A stretch of DNA of 64,000 nucleotides from Eumeta japonica. Taxonomy: Eukaryota > Arthropoda > Insecta > Lepidoptera > Psychidae. The first letter of the stretch is position 1, and each line of letters opens with the position of its first letter. Shown in pieces: positions 50,462-62,675 of this stretch. The notes beneath the pieces are model-generated. The model was not told the DNA's origin, made no database searches, and saw only the letters and a list, made by a program, of their open reading frames with translations. The position numbers and the translations under genes are program-made. The stretch spans positions 62,001-126,000 of the forward strand of contig BGZK01001025.1 in NCBI GenBank assembly GCA_005406025.1. Direction: 5' to 3'.

Positions 50462-50845
50462 GGAGGGTAGAGGTAAGGATAATTCTCTCTGTGTCAAGTG
50501 TCCGTCGAAAAGCGTTAAATAAAGGTGGCGCCACGATAGCAAGAGTGTAAAGTTGAAAAGACGTTATTTTAGATTATCTCTACAAAATTATTTGGAACTC
50601 TCGGACTACGCGAACCGTTAAGATTTTGTAAACTTTAGTTTTTTTATAATCACTCTAATCATTAAAAAGGTTAAATTTTTCAACTCGGCGCACTTCACTC
50701 TGTCAGTAAGTACTAAGTTTATTTCATACTCTCTCGCTACTTTAGCGCCACTACGGAGGGATTTGGAACTGTTATTTACAGCTTACAACTGTACACTTTG
50801 TAAATATTCCCCCATATGAGAGAATTCTCCTTACCTCTACCCTCC
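50462..50845. mobile_element. 384-bp MITE with 28-bp inverted ends
   Basis: The left end GGAGGGTAGAGGTAAGGATA, continuing to ctctc, matches the complement of the right end over 28 bp with one mismatch. No certain target duplication was found. The interior has no transposase. Confidence 0.7.
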
Positions 50846-52130
50846 ACAATCCTGTTATTAAATGCTTAATCACTCAGCGTGTTCCGCTGGGCAGATAGCC
50901 AGTTCAACTTAACTTAAAAGCTCACTATCAGAATTGTCTGTGGTCAGATTGAATTGAGAAGTTTCTCGTTGGAAGGCGACCCGACCGTTCTCTACCACCG
51001 AGCCGCTATCGCTGTGAATTACTAACACTTACATATATATATATATATATAACACTAACTTAATTTTCTTCAAATAACGCGATCCGCACTTATCGGCCTC
51101 CGTCTAAGGTCGCCTCGGGTTAACGTCGAACGGGCTCACAACAATTCTTTTGGTGAGTCGTCGAAAACGAGTTTGCGTCGGATCGAAAGTCGGCCAAGTC
51201 GATTTCGACTGCCTTTCGTGGTTTATTATGTAATATAAATACGGTTTCACGGATGCCTGTGAACGTCAACATAACGATGCGCCGGCGTCGATTCGAGTAT
51301 CGGAACTGTGACAATATTCTATAATGCTGATATTATTAAACTAGCAGGAATTGTAACTCTAATAAAGCCGTCCTATAGTATAGAGGCGATTGATATTGAA
51401 AATATATAACGTCTCGTGGTCTTATGCTCGTTTTTGACATACATGTCAGATACGAGCATAAAATTACAATTAGATATACTAGGAAAATATAATAAAGCAT
51501 CAAATTTTTTTTGTTATTCCCTTGCAAGACGTATAAAACGAAGTTGTAACTGTGTTTTTTATGGTTCTACTGAATATAGAAGCACTCTTTAGTAGCACTC
51601 ACTCTCTTCTTGATTGTAAATTGAAATTATTAGTCATCGGAGTTTTTGAAGTTACCCAATTGAAGGATAATTTAACGTCATTGGAATGGATATAACTAAG
51701 TAATTTAATGAAACACCGAGTCGCTGACATCGTCTGTCATCGGGGGTGTTATGAGAAATTATGACTAATTTTATTAGGATAGTTAAAAAGTAAGTCCCTC
51801 CCCATCAATATAGATTATGAGGAGGCAGGTAAAAAAAAAGGGTTCTACAATATTTGTTGTTATTGTCAGAAATTTAAATAATATTAAAAAAAACCAGTGA
51901 ATTCATGTTATTCAGATTTAGCTAGTTACCGTTTTTCATTAATAAAAACCCATTTCATTGAATTCGTGAGAGAAAAGGTGCCTTTTTTTTACATCAAAAG
52001 ATGGTTTAATTATTCAGTACTTTTTTATAATTGCAAACCGGATTTCCAATCATAAATTTCGCATCATGTTAGGCTGTTGTCGTATATTCTGAAGTATTGT
52101 ATCACATTAACGATTAATAAATAATCGCCA
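50846..52130. other. Intergenic DNA, no gene
   Basis: A TA run lies at about 51033-51050. A GC-richer patch (51060-51310) is open on the minus strand but has no known family. The hairpin at 51422 is listed separately. Confidence 0.4.
51422..51461. repeat. Perfect-arm hairpin
   Basis: TTATGCTCGT and ACGAGCATAA pair exactly, with an inner pairing TGACAT / ATGTCA. It is 40 bp in all. Confidence 0.6.
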
Positions 52131-52270
52131 ATCGTTCGATAGACTCGAACTTCGCCGTCGCGTTATCGCCGAGTCGACAATAATTCGCGAACGTTCAGTT
52201 ATAAGCCCGCCGACTAGTCGTATGACGTCAGTCGGCCGCGGGATGCGCGTACGCGATCTCCTGTGTCGAA
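52130..52270 (+). promoter_or_regulatory. CpG-rich island, possible promoter
   Basis: In otherwise AT-rich DNA, this 140-bp patch is dense in CG (for example gtcggccgcgggatgcgcgtacgcg). It includes a TCAGT at about 52196-52200, like the arthropod initiator, and tgacgtca (about 52223). It could be the start of the CLIP gene transcript 10 kb downstream or of something on the other strand. No transcript evidence exists here. Confidence 0.25.
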
Positions 52271-52279
52271 TCGATTCTC

Positions 52280-53690
52280 ATTATTTAAAATTATTAGTTT
52301 ATTATAATATTATGTGATACGTGTAAATTATTGTCAAAGTTTTTATCTTATTCTGTGTAAGAACATATCGAATTGGAAACTGATACCAAAAATAGGTAAA
52401 AGTTTTTCCTTATTTATTTTTTTTGTTTTGATGCTTATTGATCTAGTAATTACATGGACGACCTTTAAACATCTGAGTGGTTTCTCGTTTTTTTTTTGTT
52501 ATAAAAAACGGAACAAGTTTCATTGTTTTTGTTTCCGAATCTTGTTGAATTCTTTTTTATTTTAATTATTTTAAAGTTTTTCTCATTCCGTATATTTAAA
52601 TTATATTGATTAATAATATAATTCTATTACTTCTCGTAAACACTGCACAATAGAAATATTTATTAATTTATTTTCGTCATTTCCACTTTATTAATACATG
52701 AGGGTATTTTTTAAAGAAATAATTTATTTCGCTGGTAGTTGACGATTTGAGAGATTTTCAAATAAGTAGGTAGCTTTTTAGTGCTGTGTATTTTTAACAC
52801 TGAAAATATTTAGTAAATTGAACGTCGTAAATAAGTTGAGATGTCTCTGAAACGCATATTAAACTAAATAAATTTATTTAATTGAACAGAATTTGACATT
52901 ATTAAATTCCATTTAAACAACCGTTAGTTTTGGTGACGAATGTACCTCGCAACCGGTTAGTGTCGCTAACATTAGAAAGAATGAACGCGAGAAACTTTAC
53001 ACAATCGATGTTTATCTTGATATTAATTTAAAACTAATATATATGGAATAACTAAACATGCATTAATAAAGCAAATAACGGTTTTCAGCAAGAATATTGT
53101 ATACAATATATTTAAAATATTTCTTATTTTTAACTAGCTTTCGCCAGCGGCTCCGCCCGGGTGAATACGAATTCCCAAATCTTCTATGTCCGCTGATGAT
53201 GTTCAATACGTAACACTTAAAATGACAGCAGAGAACTTGTGAATTTCTCTATATTCGGATGCAATCACAAACAACCGTATGCAAATACAAATTTATGCCA
53301 GAGAATTGTGAAAACAAACAATTACGCGAGGTATATGCGAAAGTTTAACCACATCCGAGGGCTATTTCTTTTATTTCTTGTTTATTTAAAAACCTGTTTT
53401 TTTTTAATTATCTCAAACCCGGTATTTTAATTTACTTATTCATTTTCAACTTGTCCGGGCGACAGAGGTCGTCTCCTGTGGATACACAATGCGTTTGACC
53501 GTCGCGCCATCGCGTGGTATCTCATGGCACAATAAAAAAACAATTATTGTATTGCGTATGCCAGGCTATTTACCTTAATCACATAGGCAATTACCTCCAA
53601 CGAAGGTCAAGTTCGTCTCTTAGGATCATAGTTTATCGCTGTCCAACTGCTCATAACATTGTTTATATTTAGTTCGTACTACAGAATCAC
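52280..53690. other. Intergenic DNA, repeat fragment only
   Basis: A short repeat of the actagctttcgcc...ggctccgcccgggtg type begins near 53135. The rest is AT-rich with no gene. Confidence 0.4.
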
Positions 53691-54720
53691 TTGTAGGGTT
53701 CCGCATCTTATTTTTTAGGGATCCTAATATCAAAGGGAATACTTATTACCCGACTGCCAAAAAGGTTAATTTTGTTCGCGCCTATCTAAGTATGTAGGTA
53801 CGTGTGTTTGTAATATTCTTTATTACCTCGTATTTTCCAAACAGCTGAGGGGTTTCCTACAATTAAGCTATCATTTGATTCTTCTTGACAACCCGTGTTG
53901 TATGATAAATGACGTCAAAAAAATCAAAATGGCCGATTTTAGGTGTTCGCTTCGAAAAATTTTTTCTGCCAAACTGAGTGCTTCAAAATTTAGGGTTTTA
54001 GAAAGTGATTACAAAAATATATAAAATTTGTACATCTTATGGAATTCGAAATAACAATTTTGAAAATAAAGCTATCAGTATCACGTCGTTGTCCGTCTGT
54101 CCATCTGTCTGTATGTCAAGACCATTTTTCTCGGGAATACGTGGAGGTATTAAGTTGAAATTATCAACTAAAACTTAGGTTTACTGTCCCTTGCATTGTT
54201 AAAAAAATGAAGCTTATAAGTCATCAAGTGATCTAAAAACAGGCTTTTTTGCTGCATAAGTTCACTCTCCCAAATGAATCAATTTCTGTAGGGACTTCCT
54301 CTTGCCTTAGAATTGTGAAATTTTTACAAAAAGCAATGCCTCCTAGCAGAAGTAAAGGGAAAAAATCTGAATATGGTTAATTTATAATTATATTACTTAT
54401 TTTTCTTTTATTTTTTTTTTTTGTGGTCACTAACATTTGTGGCTTGGAGTATGGACCGTGGCGTGAACTGATGTACGGACGAACACTTTCTCATCTTCCG
54501 TTATGAAAATTGTTGCCAAAAAATTGTTATATTCGATTTTTTTATTTTTAAATAAAAAAAAAGTGGAAAATAATTCCGGTATTCCCGAAATTGATATCTC
54601 GCCGTTATCGGTGTGTAGAACAGGAGAAACTTGTCGACACTCTTGATGGATGAAATATCAACATACGTAATCAAGTTTGTACGGAACCCTTAGACGGCGA
54701 GCTCTATTCGCACTTGTTCA
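53690..54720. repeat. Lepidopteran ggttccg...ggaaccct repeat, long copy
   Basis: It starts tgtagggttccgcatctta and ends gtacggaacccttagacggcgagctctattcgcacttgtt. The middle has the tgtccgtctgtccatctgtctgtatgtca stretch and a hydrophobic-free, non-coding body. Other pieces of the family are near 40727 and 56230-56720. Confidence 0.5.
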
Positions 54721-55900
54721 TTCCTATTATAATTTCTATTATTTCTAGACACCCTATTGCAAAACTTTATGAATAAGATAAACTAGCAACCAGCTGTGGC
54801 TATGTGACCGTCGATAATATAAATGTATTTTTATAAATCAATGGTCGAGAAATGAAACTTGAGTTTCATTTATTTAAGTGACTAATTTTTCTTATTTTCA
54901 TAGATTTTAAATATTTTTTTTAATTATATATTTATTTTAATTTAATAAAAAAAATCTATATATCACTCGAAATCTCATCTACGCATACAAAATAAAATAA
55001 AAAAAAAAATAAACAAATAACCCCTGGGGGCAAATAGAACTTCTGCGAAAATTGATCATAATAAATTGATTATTTCTGAAAAGCATTTGAAATTGTAAAA
55101 AAACACAAAATCAGGTCAAAAACTATCCGCCGATAATTTAAATATAAAATTTCATATCATCATATAGACATGCTGGACACGAAATATTCCATATTCTCTT
55201 AATTTTACAGATCACTAGCCGTTGTCCGCGACTTCGTTTGCGTGGTGGTTATGAAATTTAGCATTTTCTAAGACATGCAAACTGTCCTTCATTTTTTCGT
55301 GGTATTTCATCGCCCGTAGGAAATCTTAGACGTCAATGTCGGGGGGTCTTCTCCAACGTTTATTGGGAGATTTCTTCATTTTCATGAATTTTATCGATTT
55401 TAAAAATATAAGAAAGTTATGGATAGTTGGCACTTTTTTTTTTCTGTGAAACTCGCACTGTTTAAGAATATAACGATAACTTGGTACAATTTGTCCGAAT
55501 GTATTCAGTAGATATTTCAAATAAAAGAGAGGCAATAATTTGAATTTGCTCTCTGTCTAGTAACTAGGTGATGTAGCGTGATAGATTATGTCCTAAGTTA
55601 AGCAGTACATTGCTGCTTATATAACACAAAAAAAATTGTTCCAATCGTTGTATTAGTCTTTGAGTGATGCGTGAATGAACACACAGATAAATGTACAATC
55701 AAAAAATATAAAAGCTGCTTTTTGGCGTCTGTATTATATATATAGTACACACAACTTATTTTTATAAAAAAAAAATTATATAGTGATTTGGATTCCACAC
55801 GATTTTATATAAATGTAAAGCAGGTATACCTAATTGTGTCTAGGGCGTCATGCTAAACCTGCAGATGGCCTACGCATTTGTATATTTAATAATATACGTA
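54720..55900. other. Intergenic DNA, AT-rich, one repeat head
   Basis: A fragment starting cactagccgttgtccgcgacttcgtttgcgtgg lies at about 55214-55330. No gene. Confidence 0.4.
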
Positions 55901-56229
55901 ACGAGTATCGACTTTAATGGTGAACTTTACACTGGGTTTAACGATCAAGGGAAACGTGTCGAGAAATATTTCACGTCAAGGAAAGATCAGCAGAATATTC
56001 AGTGACTTGTCAAGTGCGAGTAGAAAAGGCACACTGGAAGTTCCGTACCACCATATTTGTGTGAGATGTTCGAGGACATTGTTTTGCACTCAGTTCTAGA
56101 TTTTTAGCGTGAAGTCGTTTCGCATTTCGCTGGTTTTGGACAAATAGTCCGCAATTTGCCGCATGTACCGTTTATAAGACTGAACAAAAATATTTAAAAA
56201 TATTAAAACGATTTTTGGAATGAACATCC

Positions 56230-56720
56230 TATTTAGTTTTCATAGTTCCTTACCCAAAAAGTGCACAACGGGACCCTATTAATAAGATTCCGCTGTCTAT
56301 CCGTTCGTCTGTCACACATATCTTTTGAACCTTAATAAGCAGACACTTGAAATTTTCAGAGTATATCGCCACGGCCAATGTAACAACAAATAATAAAAGT
56401 AAAATCTAATTAAAAGTTGTAGGGAGTCCCCATGCGAAAAACGTATTTTTATTGGCGTTTTTACGCTCGACCTTAAAAATGGCAATACATAAGGACGGAT
56501 GTATAACTATTACTAGTGAAATACATAGATCTTAAGTAAAACAACAAATAATAAAAACCGGCCAGGTTCGAGACGCGCGTGCGCTGTGAGAGGCCGTCAA
56601 ATTTGGTCTGACTTTAATGCGTACTGTTGACTATGAATACCATAAGAATTGTCAAATATTGCGCGCCGGTACGGAACCCCTCGTTTACGAGTGCGACTCG
56701 CACTTGGCTGGATTTTAATA
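56230..56720. repeat. Lepidopteran repeat with aaaaccggcca ends
   Basis: It contains gggaccctattaataagattccgc ... tatccgttcgtctgtcaca, then aaaccggccaggttcgagacgcg (about 56556) and gtacggaacccctcgtttacgagtgcgactcgcacttggctgg (about 56667-56712). The last two form an inverted pair around 130 bp. Confidence 0.5.
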
Positions 56721-56729
56721 TACGTCAGA

Positions 56730-58825
56730 ACATCTGCTGTAATAACTCGAATACTCTGTGAAAATTTCCACTGCTTACTATTACTGTTCACGGCCTTCTA
56801 GAGGTATAAGCGAACGCTCGTTTCACTGGCTTAGTAACAGACTTCCTACGGAACCCTAAAAAGCGCGAAATTTCCATAACGCCGGATCGAAACGGGGAAA
56901 TACCTTCTCTAAACGCACAGAATGAATCATCAACATCAGGGACGATCTGTAGGCTCCGGTAAGAGATGATTATTACATTTCATGGTAGATTTCTTCGTAA
57001 AACTAACAAGATATGGAATCATCGCATTTTTTTCCCCATTTTCCTCGTAGCGTATGTGACGCGCAAACGAGGAGATATATATTAATATTGAAAAGATAAA
57101 TCGAGGAAAATTATTTTTCGTTTTAACGGTTTTAATATTATATTTATACATATTAAAAATGTGAATAAAAATACTAGACGGATCGCACTATGGCAGTTGA
57201 ATGATTGTAACATTTAACCAAGATAACGAGATAAATTGTTGCTAAATAAGTATTTGCGTCGAGTTCTGTTTAAAACGATCTCATATAGCCAGTACAACAA
57301 AACGGAAGACGGCGTTGCATTTTTTCCTAGGAATTTTATACCGAATAAATATCAGCATATATAGCTGTTGACTGGTGATCGATAAATCAGCGAAATGGGC
57401 GACAGGTGCCGCAACCGCGGCAGAGCTAACGGTGACAGCATGCGAAAGCCGTTAAAAAAAATTGTGGTTTGAATATATTCATATCGTACAAAATTTATGT
57501 GACGGATTTTCAGATCATTTTTAATTTAAAAAGATATTGGTCAGCTGCAATGAAGAGAGGGGATTATACTTAAGTCACGTAAGTATATGGACAATATAAA
57601 AAAAATTGAGTATAAAGTCATGTCAAACTCTAATAAATTTATGCAGCTCAATTTTTATACTTTCAAAATAATAAAGAAAATCTTCAGTCGTGTATTTCGC
57701 TCAATGCAAGCATTTCATGATCAGTTTGGAAAATTAACTGACGGCCTTTACCCCTCGAACATTCATTTGACGGCGATTTTTATTATGTTAATAATAAAAA
57801 ATTAACCATATCACAATTATCACCCGCTTTATATTAATATAAAATAAATAATACCAATTTATGCTGTGAATATCTAATATATTTTTCGCATTTATTAAGT
57901 TTGTGACGTTTTAACATATTTCAATGTTGCGTTAGAAAGCTCATTTATTTCTACTAGTGGAAAAATAATAAATCGATTTTTTAAATAAAGGTTTATTTTT
58001 TTATAAATAAATGGAACAAGAAAGAATATTTTGTCATTTTGTTAATGCAACACAATAAGTTATAATTTCTTGCAATTTGCACGTGATGCTTTAAATTGAG
58101 AAATCCTGGAGTGGTTTTACGTTATTTTAAATATTTATTATTGTTTTTGTTTGAATGTACAAAAAGAACCATAAGATATTTTTCTGTTTTGTAAAATGTA
58201 ATATAGTAATCACCTGACATTGTGGTTAATATGAAACTTAAATCTTGTATCGGTTGAAATACACATGAAAGATTTTAACTATTTCTAATGTGAAAAATAT
58301 CAAATTTTCTTGAAATAGATTTATTATATTGTATAATTTTCTTTCAGATATAATTTTAAGGGGATATAAAAATTAAAAAAGTACAGTAATACACATCTTT
58401 CTTATTACTTATATCATAAACGAAGATACAGCACAACGCAAGAAACTGCCGCTGTGAAGTTAGTCACGAAAGAGTCGCCGATGACGTAAAATAGGAACGA
58501 AGGGGAGAAGAAAGAAAGGTCGGGGAGCGTTTTACTTGCTCATTGCACCATTCGCAGGCAATTCAGAGCTGCAGAGTTTCGTGCGTTGTACTGTATAATT
58601 TCCTTTTAAACTTAATATAATATTCGTTGCATTCAAAATGTGGTGTGTTTTTATTGTAAAAAAATCCAATTAAAAATTATACTTAATTACAATCCGAAAT
58701 AGCAAACGTTTGTAGTTTTATACTTTATCATGCAAAATATATAACCATGCTAGACGTTGTACTGAAGTTTGACATCATCGTCTAGTAGTTGATATTGTCG
58801 CTGCTAGATCGCAATTTAAGACGTA
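56730..58825. other. Intergenic DNA, no gene seen
   Basis: Mostly AT-rich. A GC-richer stretch at 58440-58600 (including agtcgccgatgacg and gcaggcaattcagagctgcag) may be a repeat or a promoter, but nothing fixes which. Confidence 0.4.
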
Positions 58826-58883
58826 CATGGCTTTGTTTCTTTTCATTGTCGTATAGACAATTATGAAAAAAAGCAAAGCCATG
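58826..58883. repeat. Long imperfect hairpin (58 bp)
   Basis: catggctttg at the start pairs exactly with caaagccatg at the end. The inner arms (tttcttttcattgtc / gacaattatgaaaaaaag) pair with small bulges around gtata. The shape is like a short pre-miRNA but it is shorter than usual. Confidence 0.55.
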
Positions 58884-58889
58884 AATGTT

Positions 58890-59720
58890 AATTGTACAAA
58901 TAATAAACGCATTTACTCCTAGCTAAGCAAAACGAGACTGGGTTAATATCAACGAGGCTATCGCCTTGATATTTAGGTCGAGTAATTGTTGACCGTGTGA
59001 TATGTAAATGAAACAAAAAAATAAATGAAGAAATAAATTATTTTTGTTCACAACGCACAATTTCCGACGGCGCAGGCGCAGAATGGACTACTTCATTTTT
59101 TTAACCGACTTCAGAAATGGAGAAGGTTCTCAATTCTCAATTACATATATTATGTAAGTTATTTGTTAATTGAACTATTTCAAGGATTCTTTTTGCGTTC
59201 ATATAGTATCAAACAAACTTAAAAGTGATCCCATTTTTAATTTATGCCTCAGTCATTGTGTATTGATTTCGGTAAGTTGTATTACATGAATCATGTCTCT
59301 TCGAAACTCCATATTAAACGATTAGCAACTATGACAAAAACGACACAGAAAGCATAAGACATATCTGCTTTGGCAATGAAATTCCTGTAAATGAACTACG
59401 GAAGGAAAATGCAATCGTTCAGTATAAGGTGCGAGAATATGTTACCGGGAGGGGTAATATAACGAAAGATTTCACTTTTGTTAACACTCGATTTCGCCCC
59501 CAATCTGTGGGCGAGCTATCTGTGAGAATCGATTTTCAAGGAGTAAACTCCAAAGACCGGGTTCGACATAAAAGTAACATAACTAAAAATCTAAAACGTT
59601 TCATACTACAATTTAATACTTATTTCATGTCGCGTTTAATATAACCAAGAAACTATTGTTTGTCATGTGATTATTAACCGATTTATAATTTTTAGCTGGT
59701 GGGATATGAACAAGAGTTCA
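58890..59720. other. Intergenic DNA, no feature
   Basis: AT-rich DNA with no gene or element ends recognised. Confidence 0.45.
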
Positions 59721-59723
59721 TTT

Positions 59724-59767
59724 TCAATAATTTTTAATTATACACCTCAATAATTAAAAATTATTGA
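59724..59767. repeat. Perfect 17-bp-stem hairpin
   Basis: TCAATAATTTTTAATTA and TAATTAAAAATTATTGA are exact complements around a 10-base loop. Confidence 0.65.
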
Positions 59768-59769
59768 GA

Positions 59770-60590
59770 ATAACTTACCGACGCTATATATGCACTTTGT
59801 AACAGTCGACAGTTTTAAATATAAAGTTACGGTTTCAATTGAACCATTATAATGGCAATAGTTGGTATAAATTTCGAAATTATGAAAATGTTAATAATCA
59901 CATAGGGTAGTTTACTGATATTTAGAATATAACATATGTTAATGAATTATTTAAGCTGATTACACGTGATGAATAAAAGTGAAATTAAAATTAAAATCGG
60001 TTAAAAAATCAATGGAATATAGATCATCAAAAATTATATGCCATCTCTTTCTTGTGAAAGGTAATTTCATATCGTTCTATATGGAGTTAATAAACAATGA
60101 CGTCAGTGGGTATTAGTGCTTTCTCTGTCTAAATAGCAATTTAGAAAAGTCATTATTCAGGCATTTTTATAGTTGTCAAAAAATAAAGCTTTGACTACAC
60201 TCTTACTTAAATAATGAAGCTTCAAATACAGTGACATTAAAAAAAATAGTAAAATACTCTATTATTAAATGGCTGCATTAAAAACTTTATTTTTACTTAC
60301 CTACGATACTTTTGTGTTTTTTTGTGTTTCATAGTTTCAATTGCGTGGAATGCCAATCATTTTATATCGCGTTTCTCTATGTTTTGTTTATGACGCATAT
60401 AGTTAAATACGTATATGACTTCTATATATCTATGACTTCGAAGCGTAAAATTATTCATCTATCATCATACTAATATTATAAAGGTCTAAGTATGAACGTT
60501 TCGATGTATTTTTGTTACCGCTAAACAATAAATGTACTGATCGGCTTATGATGAAAATTTACGAATATAAAAACAAATATAACCTGTATT
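59770..60590. other. Intergenic DNA, no feature
   Basis: AT-rich DNA. Nothing recognised. Confidence 0.45.
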
Positions 60591-60599
60591 ATTTAGAGA

Positions 60600-60699
60600 T
60601 AGTGTGGTTATCAACTAGAGAATTTTTAGAATCGATTCAGAAGCGTCATAGTGTGGCTAACGACTAAAGAATTCTTAGAATCGATTCAGAAGCGTCAAA
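60600..60699. repeat. Two-copy tandem duplication of about 50 bp
   Basis: tagtgtggttatcaactaga ... agaatcgattcagaagcgtca is followed directly by tagtgtggctaacgactaaa ... with the same ending. The copies differ at a few bases. Confidence 0.7.
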
Positions 60700-60919
60700 G
60701 ATCGCCTCCTAAATACCAAGAATACAAATTTTATGTTTTCATCATATCAATAAACAAAGTCGGGGAAAAAGTATTTTCGTATTTTATAGACAAATTTAAG
60801 ATAAATCTTCATGATATTTTTTTACATTTAATTATGATATATATGCCATTGCGTTCAATAACTTGTTGCTATTTTGTATGTAGACATAATTCCATTGCTG
60901 TAAAAATTTTTGATATTCT

Positions 60920-61740
60920 GATCAAAAAACTGCGACAAGACAGATCTTTCTTGATGTTAGCCTGACACTACCTAAAGAATTCTGAAGAGACCGAAACAGA
61001 AAAAAACTAGAGGGTGTAAGGTCAGGGTTACTTGTTGTGTGCAATAACACTTTCCAACCAAACTCTTTTAATATTGCCGAGGGGCTAAACAGTGTGTGGT
61101 CTGGCGTTATCATGGTGAAAAACCACACCCTTTCTGTTCATGAATTCCGGCTGTTTACTTCTCATCAGCTGTTGACAATAGAGATCCGAACTAATAATGC
61201 CCTTTCAATCCCATCATACACATAGCATCACCTTATTGTGAGTTAATCCAGGTTTCGCTATAGCCTGTGGAGCTTGATTGCCCTTTGATCGTGTTCTTTT
61301 TCGCACGTTCTAGTCGTAGGTAGTTATAATTCATTTTTCATCACCAATGATGAATCATTTTAAAAATGATTCGGTTTCATTACGTTTCAATAGGAAATAG
61401 CCAATAAGTGCACAATTCATTAGATTTCTATCAGTGAGCTCGTGTAGGAACCAAGTATCATATTTTTTTGAATATCCACCTTATTTCGCATGGGTCAAAA
61501 CTGTTTTGTGGTCAATACTCAGCTCTGCAGCTATGTCGTAAAAACTAATATGCAAATTTCGCTCTACCTTTTCAAAAAGTCTATCGACTTTATCCGTAAC
61601 AGGTCGACCCGAGCGAGGTACATCTTTGACATCAAACTTACCGGATTGGATATACACTGCATTAGGTTCATAATTGTCACAAATTTTTTCGTGGCTAGTG
61701 TCGCACTTTCCCTTTTTTGTAATAAAACTTTAAGATGTAT
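60920..61740 (-). pseudogene. Decayed mariner transposase
   Basis: In complement the broken frames read DVPRSGRPVTDKVDRLFEKV, ISFYDIAAELSIDHKTVLTH, LKRNETESFLK, IIGDEK, AKPGLTHNKVMLCVWWD and finally FGWKVLLHTTSNPDLTPSSF and LFRSLQNSLG. These follow the order of a mariner transposase, including its catalytic Asp regions. Frameshifts and stops occur throughout and the N terminus is shortened. It differs from the mariner piece in Ir8a intron 9. Confidence 0.8.
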
Positions 61741-61744
61741 CAAA

Positions 61745-62479
61745 TTTCTACATTAGATTCACTGATTTCGATTTACAGAAAAACAATAAAAAAATAGCGG
61801 GACACCGTTCATAATTTTATTTTCTGTTTTTATAAAATACCATCTATTTAATGGTATCAAAACTAGCCAACAGCACAACCAAAGATATCTTATTGCAATA
61901 TTTTACTTATAAAATACGAAAAAACTTTTTACCCAACCTATTATATAAAGTTTTTACACATTCTAAATTGAAAATTGGAGTCTTTTACTATATGATTGAT
62001 TATTTGGTACTTGGACTATGAAAAATACATGTCAAATTTCTAAAATTTACTACATTTGGTTGATAATTTTTAACTTACGTTTCGAGTTTCACATCCTCGT
62101 GAAAGACATGAAGTCCTTCAGACTGATTCGTTTGCGTATGGATATAAATATTGTGCTTGTCAAAAAATCTTCATAAATCTACCGTTTATGAAATATAGTT
62201 TATATGTTATTTTCAGTGAATATCATTTTTGAGATTTTGTACCTTTTTAAAAAAAATTGCCTGATGAATTGGAAAACAATCAACGAAACTTAATAAACTT
62301 TGAATATTTACCATTTGAATTTTTACTCGTCCAAATATTCAATCATCTAATAGTAGACGATTAAATATTTGGTAGGAACAGTATAGGATGGGACAGTAGG
62401 AATAAAAAATATATACAGTAAAGGTTTCTAGGGTACATTAGAAACGTTGACGGAATAAATTTCAGTAGTTTCATCAAAT
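61745..62479 (+). other. Upstream region of the CLIP gene
   Basis: AT-rich DNA with no clear TATA box or immune kappa-B-like site that I can defend. The last 60 bp before the possible acceptor contain an out-of-frame ATG at 62480. Confidence 0.4.
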
Positions 62480-62518
62480 ATGGATTATTTGAGAGACAAC
62501 ATAATTACTGTTGAACAA

Positions 62519-62531
62519 CCTGTTTGTCGCA
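62519..62531 (+). promoter_or_regulatory. Possible 5'UTR splice acceptor of the CLIP gene
   Basis: A pyrimidine-rich stretch ending in cag lies six bases before the start codon. If used, it would remove the out-of-frame upstream ATG at 62480 from the mRNA leader. Confidence 0.4.
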
Positions 62532-62537
62532 GACGAA

Positions 62538-62675
62538 ATGTTGAAAGTTGCTGTACTCGTCGTGGTGTGCTTGTCGCAAATCCGCTGCCAGTCGACGGTG
62601 GACCCGGAGATCCTGAAGGAGATATTCAAAGACCCGTATACTCCGGCCGTGACCACGTCGCCGAGGCTCGAGGAT
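62538..62675 (+). CDS. CLIP-domain gene, first coding exon
   Basis: Forty-six codons from ATG to a gtaagt donor in phase 0. The first 18 residues form a signal peptide. The frame is open a little upstream but has no earlier ATG, which fixes this start. Confidence 0.85.

Noticed and set aside
60651..60965. 104-codon + strand frame
   Set aside because: AT-driven composition and no known motif. It overlaps a small tandem duplication and the end of a dead mariner.
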